Position numbers and translations under genes: made by a program. Source: Undaria pinnatifida (taxonomy: Eukaryota > Sar > Phaeophyceae > Laminariales > Alariaceae). From it: 64,000 nt of DNA. How positions within the stretch are numbered: the first letter of the stretch is position 1; each line of letters starts with the position of its first letter. The notes under the pieces are model-generated. The model saw only the letters and a list, made by a program, of their open reading frames with translations. It was not told the origin of the DNA and did not search any database. Positions 32,783 through 44,560 of the stretch are shown one piece after another. The stretch is from assembly GCA_012845835.1 (NCBI GenBank), contig JABAKD010000027.1, forward strand, positions 8,177,364 through 8,241,363. Direction: 5' to 3'.

Positions 32783-35019
32783 AAAAGCAATCAAACTCAA
32801 AGCAAGTACTCTCGAAACATTCATCATTTCCCCCGGAATACCACTTTGAACGTAAATATAAGGTCCGTTTTTGATTATAATATTCTATCAAACGTTCGTT
32901 AAATTTAGGTCGATTGTGGTCCCGTGTGATACGTGTACACGGGTCAGAGACCTACGAGAGCGCTGCCGATACTAATGCTATTCATAACTACTGCTGCTGC
33001 ATGCGCCGTGCGATAGACGCTCGTTCGGGTGTTGAGCATCGATGATGGCTTCTTTCTTAGCGCGTCGCCTATCTTGTCGGCGAACTGGTACGTCGGGAGA
33101 CCCACTGGATGCGTTCAAATATACTGGCCATGCAGCTCACCTGTCACTAGTAATAGTTGGGGGCTGGGCCTAACATCGCCCATGACATGATGACACAAAC
33201 ATCTCACAGCAGTTAGACTGCATCAATGCCATCATACAGCACAGCACCAGCGGCATCTATGACACTAGTTCGCGCCGCATACCCCCCTCCCCCTTGTTGA
33301 TGATGAGCTCTCGACTTTTGTACAAAACGAGTAAAGCGTACGACGTAGCAGTGTTCATATTTCCAGTATTTAGTTTTTATCTTGCACCTGGTACCAGGTA
33401 TGTATTGCGCGGGTACGATAGTCGGGTAACACCTGCCTTGACTCCCAGCAACAGCAGCAGGGTCACGGGGGCACACAACACAACGCTGGAAAAACATGGA
33501 AAACATCGTACTACAAGTATCAATAATTGTTGAGATGATAGCATGATAGCTGTATATACACTGCGTTGACCAGGAAAGAAAGGGCTGAAGCCTTCTCGCG
33601 ATAAGAAAGGGCTGAAGCCTTCTCGCGATAAAAATGGAAGGCGTGTGCCGTAGTGGGAAAAACGGACCCCATGGACCTGAGTTACGTCTAGGGAGGGAGA
33701 AAGAGAAAATGAAAAGTGCGAAGATGATGCCGTAGATGGGATCACCAAAAAAACGAAGCGAGACAAAAACCGCGCCTATACATCTGATTACAGCAGCACA
33801 GACAGGGTCAGAACAAGCGGCGGTTAACCCTTCCGTGTGGGACCCCCGGTGAGAACAACCAAACAAATTGAGGAGCGCTGTCTCGCCAATCAGGGTGAGC
33901 GATCTGCTGTACACAGCAGTAGTCGTGGTGCCGCATTATGCAGTGCGGTACCCTCTAGTGCGGGGTCCCAATATAGTGCGGTGATATTTGCTTGTCGCGA
34001 CCTATTCGTCGTAAATAGTACTATTGTGATGCGCTATGCTCGGATAGTGCGGGATCCCACTTTAGTGCGGTTGTTGTCGCCTGACAAGGCACCGCGACTG
34101 ATGAGGGACCACGACTGCTGTACTTGCGTCACAGATAGCATAATGCTTCGGGCGTGGTGTGTAACTTCTTGCTTGTAACTCCACGGTTCTAAACGTGGAG
34201 TTCTGTAAGTCGGCAGCGAGCGATGGATTGGAACGTGCGGCCGCCGCTGCTTTGGTGTTCTGTGTTTTCGGTCCCCTTACACGTCTCGAGCTCTGGTACC
34301 TGCTCCGTACTGGCTGTGCTCTGGCTGTGCTATGATGTTTACCGGCAGAATCCAACGCCCCGACACCGCCGTCAGATATGCGACTATCGCACCTGATATG
34401 TAGTAACACTGCTTAGATATGATACTTATATGTCGAGGCTTTTTGGAAGATTTTCGACGCTGCTTGTATGATTGCTCCATAACGTCAACCGATCGAAACA
34501 TTAAAAGTTATGACATCTGTGTATACGCAGTCCGCGCAGGGAACAGTCTTTGGTAAGGTAGCCCGCCGCTTCCGTTACGCTTACAAGTATAGGATATGCG
34601 TAAACTACCGGTAGACTACCGGTAGTCTATTTTAAAGTTTTTACCTGGTAAATATTGGTAGTCTAATAGTAATTGCACACCAGTGGTCAAGTAAACGAGG
34701 CGCAGAAAAACATTTGTGCAACATGCTCCACGTCTTTGACGATTGCCAAGAATGTAACCTTATTTCCAGCACTGCTGCAGTGAGACACAAAAACGCCAGT
34801 TCAATGCTAAAGGGGCTAAGAGTTAAGAATAGCCCCGGTAATGGGACACAGAACCCGGCGCTTCTCTTGGTTTCGATACCAGTGTGATAGCTGGCAAGTA
34901 ACGGGATACGAAGCTCTTTCGAACACTTATCAATACATAAAGTAACGAAATTACCCCCACCCCTGCTCCCTTTTGATCAAAACCAGGCCCCCACGTCCTT
35001 CAAAACTCCGCCCTCCCCT

Positions 35020-35305
35020 CACCGGCTATTCGACTTACAGGATTCACTTGATAACCGGATGCATTTCTTTCCACATCTTGTCAGATTTTGTCCCCCTCGG
35101 AAACGGGTTTTATAGTTTCCGCGCACAGACTGACTAACATCACCTTGTTGACCCTGATAGCTACACTGCAGTTGCAAGGGGAGTCGCCGACCCTTAATGA
35201 GGACACACAACCCTTAATACGCGCGATCGGAGTATCACACACAGCTTGCAAAGATGAGTTTCGATGAAATTCGATCTCACAGCTGGAGTGTATTTTCATT
35301 TCTCA
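35020..35305 (+). mobile_element. Repeat family C copy
   Basis: Nearly full match to 19795-20065, including the flanking phrase TTGATCAAAACCAGGCCCCC (34972), which also precedes the other copy. Confidence 0.75.
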
Positions 35306-36775
35306 TAATAAAATAATACGGTCGGTCGTAGGTGACCCTTGAGAGACCAGTTCCGAGCGGAGACGTCCCTTATATACCGACTTCCCTTCTCAGATTTGGC
35401 ACGTCTGGCACGTTGGGAGCACATAATACGTTTTCTAGCACTGAATGTGGCGTTTTGCAACGGGGAGACAGTCTATTGGCCCATTTTAAGGGACCCGGGG
35501 TACCATCTTGAGTGTCGCATCCACTTCAACAGATCTGGTGGGAAAAAACGGTGCGCAGGAATTTGAGGTCCCTCCTATGTATACGAGGTACCGTTTTTCC
35601 TAGTCAATGGGTCCGTTAAAAGGGGCTACCTACTGTATCGGTAATACGGAACCCGGAGCTTTTCTGACTTGTGAGTATATTAGCTGGTATATACCAGGTA
35701 CCTTGTAACGAGATGCTACGGAAAGTTAGCATTTCGGAACTATGTCGTCGAACATTCATAAAGAGATTAATCTAGGGTATACCTTGTAAGGAGATACTAC
35801 AAGAAAATGAGCATTTCGGAACAATGTCGTCGGACGTTCATAAATAGATTACTCTAGGGTTGCGTCGTATGAGGTGCCCTCCCGTATCAGTTATTCATCC
35901 TGCCGTCTCGGCCCCGGGGGGACTCGGCCGAGAACGCTACCGATGACGATGATGGTAGTGGAGGAGGTGATGGTGGTGACGAGGTTGATGGTGATGATGT
36001 TGGTGGTGGCGCTCGTGGTGGTGGTGGTGGTGGTGGTGGTGGTGGTGAGGGTAGGAGTGATGGCGATGGTATGATGAGATGGCGGTGGTGATGGCGGTGG
36101 TGAGGGGGGTAGTGGTGGAGGTGATTATGGTCTTGATCTTGGTGTTTAGTAACGATGGGGGCTGCACTGGTGTTGGCGGTTTTGCTGATAGTGTTGGTGA
36201 TGGCGACGATGGCAACGTGATGATGATTAATATTGTGATGACGAGGGGGGGCGAGGCGGTGGTAGAGTAGATCACTCACGTGTTCCCTCTCCTTGTGGTA
36301 CTGGGTACCACTCAAGGTTGCGAGCGGACCTCTCCGAAGGACCGCCGGAGTTAACAACACCCAAATGGAAACCCTTGGACACGTAGGAAAAGCTCATGAG
36401 TTACCTCATGACTCATACGTCTCCGATAGCTCTTTACAGATCTTGATTTATCTATCCCGAAACAGGCTGCCTCCGAGATACGGTGAGCTGATATATGTGT
36501 CCCAGTGTGACACCTTGCCGTTCAAAACCATATGAACACTCTTCATAAGTAATAGATGCAGTACAACCATGCAGTGATGCGGTGTTTGACTGGCAAGGCG
36601 GCGGGGCTATGGTACGGAGTTGCAGCCAGTAGCAGTAGCCTTTGCGATGTTCTCACCCCACAAATGATACCAGATGAAGTACCAAATATATTTCCATGTT
36701 TGAGGTGGTCCGCACCTTTTTTTTATCAGTTTTCCCGAAACACGCGGCGAAGCCGCGCTCGGGTCGGAGCCCTAA

Positions 36776-36836
36776 CCTGGGTTAGGGTTGGGGTTGGGGT
36801 TAGGGTTAGGGTTAGGGTTAGGGTTAGGGTTAGGGT
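36776..36836 (+). repeat. Interstitial TTAGGG telomere-type repeat
   Basis: About nine TTAGGG units, two of them TTGGGG, preceded by GCGGCGAAGCCGCG. TTAGGG is the telomere repeat of many eukaryotes including brown algae. The surrounding sequence is ordinary, so this is internal, not a chromosome end. Confidence 0.85.
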
Positions 36837-37079
36837 GGGCCGATGCCCTCTCGCGATTTGACAAAAAAAAGGCACAAAACACAAAAAAAAAAAAAAAAAA
36901 AGCTTAAAAGCCTTGTACAAAGTGAAATATATATTGGGACTTTATCTGGTACGATTCGTGGGATAAAGCCGGTAAAGGCGCCTCGCCAGTAGCACCGAGC
37001 ATACGCTTTTCATTTTCTTTTGGTTAACCATCGCTTTTACGCTCCAGCTCGACCCGCAAGAGGTTATACCCTCACCGAC

Positions 37080-37235
37080 CTTCTGGAGAAGCCGTGGTCA
37101 CGGGTGTCTTTCCTTCTTCCCCCCGGTACTTGCCTTCGTTTTTATCGTGCATACTGTTCATTTCAGCATTCTCACTTTTCAGCTTTTTATGCTCGTCGAT
37201 CTTCATCGTTTTTTTTCCCCATCATTGCTCAGTCC
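37080..37235 (-). mobile_element. tRNA-derived SINE (family A), 5'-truncated
   Basis: Reverse copy of the 3' body: plus strand CCGTGGTCACGGGTGTCTTT, TCGTTTTTATCGTGCATAC, CAGCATTCTCACTTTTCAGC. Upstream of the 5-phosphatase gene. Confidence 0.55.
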
Positions 37236-37620
37236 CAGGCACGATATTGTGTATTATTATATGTGTATCATCTAACGCCTATTGGGACCCACATTGAGCG
37301 ATCTAAAGAGCGAGGCGTGCTATCTTACTAACCTTTATGAACAGCAAGAGCGTACGACAGCAGTGCAAGCACCATCATGCCTCGCGCGTGCGGTATACGA
37401 GTATTGAAGCGTGCTACGATAGATGTATTAAGTTCTACCATTTTTTGGCAAATTTTTGTTTGGATGACGAGGCTCCTTGACCCGAAATCGTCGGATTTTT
37501 TTTGTGTCGTTTTCTTGTTTTATGCCAAATTGGTTGTTTTGTATACCTGAGCCACGGATTTGTTAATCGGACTGCACTTTCGGTTTGCTTAAAATCAGTT
37601 TTTGGGTCAGGTGTGTTGTT

Positions 37621-37681
<61 letters not shown>

Positions 37682-39748
37682 TTTTTGTTGTTGTTGTGGT
37701 TGTTGTTGTTCTCACATAAACTCTTGTCAAACATCTAGAGTCCGTGGTCACACAAGGGTGCTGGAGCCCTAGGAAGGTCCGAAAACCCGTAATAAAATCC
37801 AGAATCGGCCGGGAAACACAACGATTTCCCACCTAAAACCACACGAGACGAAGAAGAAGGCGCACGAGTGAAATATAACCAGTGTAAAAAAAGCAGCACA
37901 AGTGAAATGAACTCAAATGTGCAAACTGAAGTACAGCAGTAACATGGCCGCTGATATCCACTCAACTACAACGTAGAGTTCCCCCGTTCCCACAACTAAC
38001 CGACTCGTGACCACTGGCTACAGCGGTTGTTGTCTGGAGTGCTGCCTGCACCGTACGAAACGCACCGTATGGAGCTCCTCGAGAGTGACGAGCTCTAGAA
38101 AAAACGATGGCGCAGAGTCATCCCGCGGTACGCGTTGCCATCTTTGGGTCAACCGTTTCTGACCGGTTGAGTTCAGGTTTGGAAGCACCGGGTTTGTATG
38201 CGAATGCTACGAGCGTAGTTGTGTTGGGACCAGCGCATAGAACTCTGTTGGTCGAGTTGCGCGAGAGAATGTGTTTGAAGTCTTGTGTCGGGCGTGTGTT
38301 TGAAGTCTTTGGTCGGGCGAGGTTCTGAGTTCCTCGTGTTAGGAGCCCAGAAAAAGCTCAGAAACTTCCGCTGCAGTACCGCAGTAGCAGTACCGTGGCC
38401 TTACTCTGCACCTCTGTACCACAGGCATGCGTATAGTCTCCTTGTGTGTCACGTTGGGGGCAGCCCCTTCCCGACCTGCTGCGTGTGGCCGATGCTACAA
38501 GATTTCGTCGTGCGTTTTTGACGCGGTTCCCCTCTGGAGTCCGGGCGGGGTTATGCATACAACGATATGTTACCACATTGAAAGATGATCGACCGACGTC
38601 AGGGTTGCGGCAGTAGGCATACTGTAATTGAGCATTAAAAATACACTACGTACAGCTGTGAGATCGAGTATTTCTTCGAAACTTACATTTGCAAGCTGCG
38701 TGTGATACTCCGGCAGCTACTTGCACTGCAACTGGTACCGCTGTAGCTATTAATAGTACTACAGTGGGTACCCCGATTTAAGAGCGCCCAGGATAAGACC
38801 ATTCAGCACTTGGGAGCGGTCAAACCGGCATGTCCCGCCTATACTAAAAACTATATATATTTTCCCACTACAGATAAGAGCAATGTGCAGCAGCTAAGAG
38901 CGCTTGTTTGGGCTTGCCACGGGGCGCTCTTAAACCGGGGTACCCACTGGAAGTGCAGTCGCTGAAGTTGCAGGTTACTGTAGTAGCAGTAGAAACGAGA
39001 GACACGCGCTGATGCCGTTGTCGGGGCAGCGCATAAGGTTCTGCTACAGCAGCAGTGGTATACGTAGGTAGATTGGTTGCAGCCCCTCCTGATGAGCGAA
39101 CAACGGAATACCTATTCAAATGAAACCTATGTTAACCGCGTGTTACTATTGAGCACCAGCATTAAATTGCCTCGTATAGTATAGTAATATTCCTACCAGA
39201 AATACGTACGTTTATTCCAACACGATTACGTGCTTAGCGATAGTATGGTACACTACGCGCTTGTCTGTACATACCCCTGGGTACTGCAGTACCCATTATG
39301 CCCCTATCCCCTTCGGGGCGAACAGTTACTAAACTGATTTTGTACTGGTGCAGCCTTGTTGAACCCAACCCCCGGCGTGAAATGGCCTTCGTTCCTGGAA
39401 AACCTCGGCGTGACAGGCAACAGTCAGTAGTAAGTGAATCCTGTAAGTCGAATATCCGTTGAGGGGAGGGCGGAGTTTTAAAGGACGTGGGGGCCTGATT
39501 CTGATCAAAAGGGGGGCGGGAGGGGGGGAAGGGGGGGAGGGGACGGGTGGGGCAGGTCAATTTGTGCGTGGAAACTATAAATCCTTCGTGTGGGGGAGGG
39601 GGAGGGGGAATGTGGCGGGGGGCGCGGGGTTTGTAGCACTGTTTTTAATTATTCCGTGTATCGTTAATGTATTCGGTTTATTAATAGAGCTGCGAGAACT
39701 CGGGGGGGGAGGGGGGAGGGCTCCGACTGTCACCAAGTGCCAATGGCA

Positions 39749-39975
39749 GGGGTGACAGAGCATGCCCAGTTATCATACTCGTGCAAATATTATTGGGTTG
39801 GCAGAGCATGCCCATTTATCATACTGATGCAGATATTATTGGTTGGCAGAGCTTGCCCAGTTATCATACTCGTGCAGGTATTGTTGGGTTGGCAGAGCAT
39901 GCTCAGTTGTCACACTCGTGCAGATAGTATTTGGGTTGGCAGAGCTTGCTCAGTTATCATATTCGTGCGGATATT
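39749..39975. repeat. ~47-bp minisatellite, 5 units
   Basis: Units of GGCAGAGCATGCCCAGTTAT and CATACTCGTGCAGATATTAT, 5 copies, moderately diverged. Confidence 0.85.
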
Positions 39976-40379
39976 AATTGCAGGACCAGTTAGTTGCCTG
40001 TATACCCGTACCATTGCGGTGTGGACTGTGAGCGTTGGTAGTACCAGCATCACAGCGGCACTCTCTATACCCGCCTTCTAGATATTCTCCCCGATTCCCT
40101 GATTGTGAGGATCCCAGACTTGCCTGGAAGGCGGTTTGTGGCGTGCCTCTCTCCCTGCAACACGACATATAGGCAAGATAGGCGCGGAAACAGCGATCCA
40201 GACTAGCTACTTTAGAAATAGGCGTTCACGCATTATTTAAGGCATGCCTTGAAACGCATTTTACGGCATGCCTTAATGGCATGGGCCTACCTGTACCCCA
40301 TACGGTACAGCAGTAGCGCCGACCCGTTTTTCGCGTCATAATTTATTATACTTTTACAACCTGTCGTTATCAATAACGT

Positions 40380-40850
40380 TACTTACATGAGACGGGTCAT
40401 ATCTCTGTTAATGATCTGTGTGTTTCAGGGCTTATAGATCCCCGGCCTATATGATCTGCATGACCTCTATCTTGTTGCCGGGTTGTTGAGCGGAATGATC
40501 TGTGTGGGGTAGCACAAGTTTCCTGGGTTGGAAATGTGTTACACAGATCCTGGGTTGGATCTGTTTTACACAGATCCTGGGGTTGGATCTGCTTCATAAA
40601 GATGTCATCTGACGGTTTGTCCCGTCAAGGACTCTATAGAAGTAATATAATGTTACTAGCATGGAGCGGTCCTTGGCGGTTGTCCGTCAAAAATCTAGAG
40701 TGCCGTCAACCGACATCTTCGCTGTTGTACACAGATCCTGCACATGACATGATATAACAACGACGGATATAGGATCTAGACTATCTACAATACTGCGTAG
40801 ATGATCTATATAGATCGTGAGCTGTCAGACGTGTGTCTGTGTCAAATAAG
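40380..40850. repeat. GATC-rich repeat segment
   Basis: Dense AGATC/GATCT words (ACACAGATCCTGGGTTGGAT, GATGATCTATATAGATCGTG). Related segments: 24960-25170, 26160-26460, 51790-52010. Several include GTACACAGATCC...GCACA and TATAGATGATCTA palindromes. Confidence 0.65.
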
Positions 40851-42120
40851 GCGCAGGGAACGGAGGGGCACAACAAAATGTCGTTGTTGGTGTACTTTTT
40901 TATGTGTGATACCTCTTGGTTCAATCGGTAGATCTTGCCACGTTTCCTGGGTGGCTATCTCAACTTGTTGGCCGAAGCTTGTATTAATAGGACTCGGCCG
41001 AAAAAGGCCGGCATGTCCACGGTGCGACTTTCCTGGAGGGGTGTGGTCAAATCAAGTTGGCGTTTTGCAGATGGACGAGAACTGGATCACGAACGAAAGT
41101 TTACGGAGTTTGAGCTTTTTTTCCCCGGATCTCCAGGAGGATCTAAAATAGAAATAAAACAAAAACTCACCACGTTTTCAAACACATGGTTGAGACACAC
41201 TGCCGTGTAAGAGACGATTGGGGCTATCCCTACATTGGTTGAGCAGCTTTGATTGGGTAAAGGGTGAGGGCTAGGGTTAGGGCTAGATATAATTTACAGC
41301 AGTGTGTAATTTGCAGATAACATATTTGGCATTTATTACGGAGGAGGATAGTAAATAGGACCAAATATTGTTAGTAAAAATAGATGAATATATAGATTTT
41401 TGTGTCCACCGTAGGTCCTATTTACTAGGGACCCCCGTAATAGAAAAATGAAAAAATAGACTTGATTCAGCTGTGAGATCGACCGAAAAGGACTCTGATC
41501 ACAACTCATCTTTCCAAGCTGCGTGTGACACTTCGATAGCGCTATATCATGTCGGCTATTTTCGTGAATATGTGATTATTACGCTATATTATGTCAGCTA
41601 TTTTCGTGAGTATGTGGTTATTACTCCTTACGATTAATATTAATACGTGCCCTCGGTTTAATTGGCGGCATAGTCGTACAAGCCACCGGTGCAGCAGTGA
41701 TGCGCATTATTGTGTTTTTTCAACCATTTCACCCCAGTGGCGTCACTAGGGAGCAATTCGACCGGTACTGTAAGATACCCCACCGCCTGAGCCTTTTTGG
41801 CCTCTTTACTAATGATGCTGCAAAAATGAACACACACTAATCCCAAGTGATGTGTCTCCAAAAGTGTGGTTGCGGTTGTAGTAGGGTCCGCAAGGGCAAG
41901 CCGTGTTTTGTTACGGCTGGGCCCAACTTCAACATCATGGTTGAGCTGCACTGCTCTAGGGTCCAAACAGACGCATTAGATAGCCCTGACGCTGAAATCG
42001 GAAGGTCTGAGAATTTTCTCGGATTTTTACTTGTTGCGCACGATTTATTTGTGTGGACTATCAGCCGTTTTGTCGAAACTGGGCCGAAAAATATTGGGAC
42101 GAACGCTGTGTTGAGTGCTG

Positions 42121-42909
42121 AGGCCATTTCTTATGCAGTCGGATTTGTCAGTCGAAAACGGCCTTTTTCGACTGTAGCCCAAATCGGGCTTTCTTACGCA
42201 GTCGAAAAAGGGCTTTTTCGACTCAACTTTTTTCGACTGAGAATTCCGACTGGCGGATCCAGTCGAAAAACTCGACTTTTTCGACTGGATCCTCCAGACG
42301 AAAAACTCAGTCGAAAAAGTTTGACCCGTGGTTTTGAACCGATCGCATCGCTCATCCCACCGCCAAACACACACCCACACGGCCACACGGCCACACACCC
42401 ATACCAGGTACCACACTGCAGTACCATACAAGGCGCTGACGCTGGCTTGGCTATCCCAGCTGTTGCTTCTCGCAGCAAGTCAGCGTGGCGCATTCCTAGT
42501 TTTGCTCGCCAGCAGCATGTATCACACGACGGCAGCAGCGCACGGTCTCGATCCCATGCTGCCAACAACGGCTGCGGCTGCTGTAGCTTTGGCGGCTCTC
42601 GGCTGAGTGCAACTCCACGAACGTAGCTTTGGCGGCTTTCGCATAAGCCCAAAGCCACTAACTCGCTGGGACGAGGGTTCGCCGAGCCGTTGCTCGCGGA
42701 GAAAGCGCGAAGCACAGAGCTGCCAAACGATTTCGACTGCTGTACAGCAGTGGTACTCCCTCACACCAACCGCCTCTAGGAAGAGCACAAAAACTATAAA
42801 ATCGACTCGACTGACGATAAGAAGAAGGACCAGAAGAATCCAGTCGAAAAAAAATCCAGTCGAAAAGGGCCGTTTTCGACTGGCGGAATCCGACTGCACA
42901 AGAAATGGC
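42121..42909. mobile_element. 789-bp element with ~45-bp inverted ends and TTTTCGACTG subterminal repeats
   Basis: The left end AGGCCATTTCTTATGCAGTC with GTCAGTCGAAAACGGCC is matched inversely at the right end (GGCCGTTTTCGACTGG, GACTGCACAAGAAATGGCCT). The left end also holds about eight CAGTCGAAAA/TTTTCGACTG words in alternating orientation (42149-42326). The interior shows no transposase motif. It looks like a non-autonomous DNA transposon. An open frame crosses the left end and is not treated as a gene. Confidence 0.65.
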
Positions 42910-44277
42910 CTGAGGAGCTATTCCTATAGAGTGCGGACGACGGTTATACCGGGTATATCGTAGTGTCCGCGCACCTAATGGTTAATCCTAAATGTCTTCG
43001 CCCTTTTAGCACCGCGCTCCCGACACAGGGACAATACATTTGGATTTAGACTAGGATGCATTCAAGAGTTGGGAATGGGTAAAATCGCCCTGTTGACCCT
43101 GGTAATTCAAATCATACTATATTATTTTAAGAAATGAAAAGTACGCTTCAGCTGTGAGATCGATCAAAAAGGAATTTTATATTCCTTTATAAAATTAAAA
43201 TACACTCCAGCTGTGAGATCGAAGAGTTCGTCGAAACTCATATTTGCAAGCTGTGTGTGATACTCTGATCGCGCGTATAACTGGGTGTGTGTCCTGTATG
43301 CAATAGCTAATAGCTAGCACTAAGGGGAGTCGCCGGGCTATATTCTTCATGCGACCATAAACACCACCCCGTAACACGCGCGATCGAAGTTTCACACACA
43401 ACTTGCAAACAATAGTCTCTGCGAAATCCTCGATCTCACAGCTGAAGTGTTGATCTTTTTTTCTTGAAGCCAGTTGTCGAAACTAGACCCACACGTCGTA
43501 AGTGCTGCTGACAAGGACAAAACAAGTCCTACCTGGTGTGAGGTTTGTCGCCCGCCGTGGGAACACCACGCCGGCGACGACAGTAGCGGTGGCGGAGCCC
43601 CCCCCCCCCCCGAGTGTTTTTTTTTCGCGGCGTCGGGTTGTTTTTGTTGTCTTCGTCGACACCGTTGTCGTTGCACATTCATTGTCGTGTTACTTTGTAT
43701 AGTATTGCCGGGGGAGCCTAAATAGACACAGGATCTAGGGTGCGGATACAGCGTAAAAGGGTTTCACATGTCTTTGAAGGCATGTGCATGTACAGATTTT
43801 CATCGCCTAGCGCTCAGTTCTATCCTTGGCTATTGGGATTAATACAAGAGCTTCTTTAGCGCAAAAAGTGACCAACGTAAAACCTGCCTAGTAGAGAGAC
43901 CTGCAAGAGGATGGCCTGTGTCTGTTGCCAGGATCCTATCTTGTAAGAATCGTCGTCGTCGTTGTCATCATCGTCGTTGTTGATTTTGTTGATCATCTGT
44001 TGGCTTTGTTGGCTTGCTTTTCATGTTTTTTGTTTTTACGTTGTTCGCTTGTGTTGCTGTTTGGTGTTTGTATCTACTGTTTCTTTTGTCGTTCGTTTGT
44101 TTGGCTTGCTGTTTGTTCGTTCGTTCGTTTTGTTTTGTTTTGTTTTGGTTTGGTTTGGTTTGGTTTGTTTTGGCTTGACTTGGCTTGGTTTGTTTTGGTT
44201 TAGCTTAGCTTTGTTTTGTTTTTCTTTTTTCATGTGTTTCGTGGTTTGCTGTTCGTTTGTTCCGTTTCTTCTGTCGT

Positions 44278-44345
44278 TTTTTGTTAGGGGCGGCAGTCTC
44301 CACGCGGAAAACAGCCCGAATAGACAAGACCCCGCGCCCTGACTA
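44278..44345 (+). pseudogene. Partial copy of 5-phosphatase exon a acceptor and 5' end
   Basis: GGGCGGCAG|TCTCCACGCGGAAAACAGCC compares with GGATGGCAG|TTTCAACGTGGGAAACAGCC in the exon 158 bp downstream. The intron segment on the left (GTTGGCTTTGTTGGCTTGC) is also repeated before the exon. Confidence 0.7.
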
Positions 44346-44454
44346 CTAATACCTCCTTGTTGCTGCCCATTTTGTTGGCTTGCTGTTCTTTTGTTTTATG
44401 TTCCGATCGTTTGTTTTATTTTGTTTGCTCTTGTCAATTTTTTCGGGATGGCAG

Positions 44455-44560
44455 TTTCAACGTGGGAAACAGCCCGTTGACGGCCCTCGCTCCCTGGCTG
44501 CCTTACGGAGGGAAAGGCTTCGATCTCATCGTCGTTGGCCTCCAGGAGAGCACTTACAAG
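44455..44560 (+). CDS. 5-phosphatase exon a (IPPc start: FNVGN and GLQE motifs)
   Basis: Acceptor GATGGCAG|TTTC; donor TACAAG|GTGAAC; phase 2 to 0. It encodes [17 protein letters not shown] then [18 protein letters not shown]. The Asn of FNVGN and the Glu of GLQE are the first two active-site positions of the family. An upstream exon must end in phase 2. One weak candidate is an ATG exon ending CCTATCTT|GTAAGA at 43942, but the peptide it gives does not resemble the family. Confidence 0.9.

Larger units (their letters stand above)
26017..44454. other. Long stretch without a supported gene
   Basis: Between the profilin-like exons and the first recognised 5-phosphatase exon. Besides the repeats listed separately it holds GATC-rich segments, a 259-bp tandem (29150-29740), a 129-bp tandem (30046-30300), GGTGAT repeats (35950-36070), a GTT run (37617-37715) and an interstitial telomere-type tract. 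The missing 5' exons of the 5-phosphatase gene may lie at its right end. Confidence 0.5.

Noticed and set aside
33213-33914. 233-residue minus-strand open frame
   Set aside because: Crosses a 27-bp tandem duplication and repeats; residues look random, with no conserved motif.
41847-42626. 259-residue open frame with a Cys-rich start (KCGCGCSRVRKGKPC)
   Set aside because: Most of it is the inverted-repeat end of a transposable element; the Cys-rich start alone is not enough to call a gene.
43474-43725. Cys-rich open frame as the missing first exon of the 5-phosphatase gene
   Set aside because: No donor in phase 2 and no resemblance to sequences that precede FNVGN in the family.
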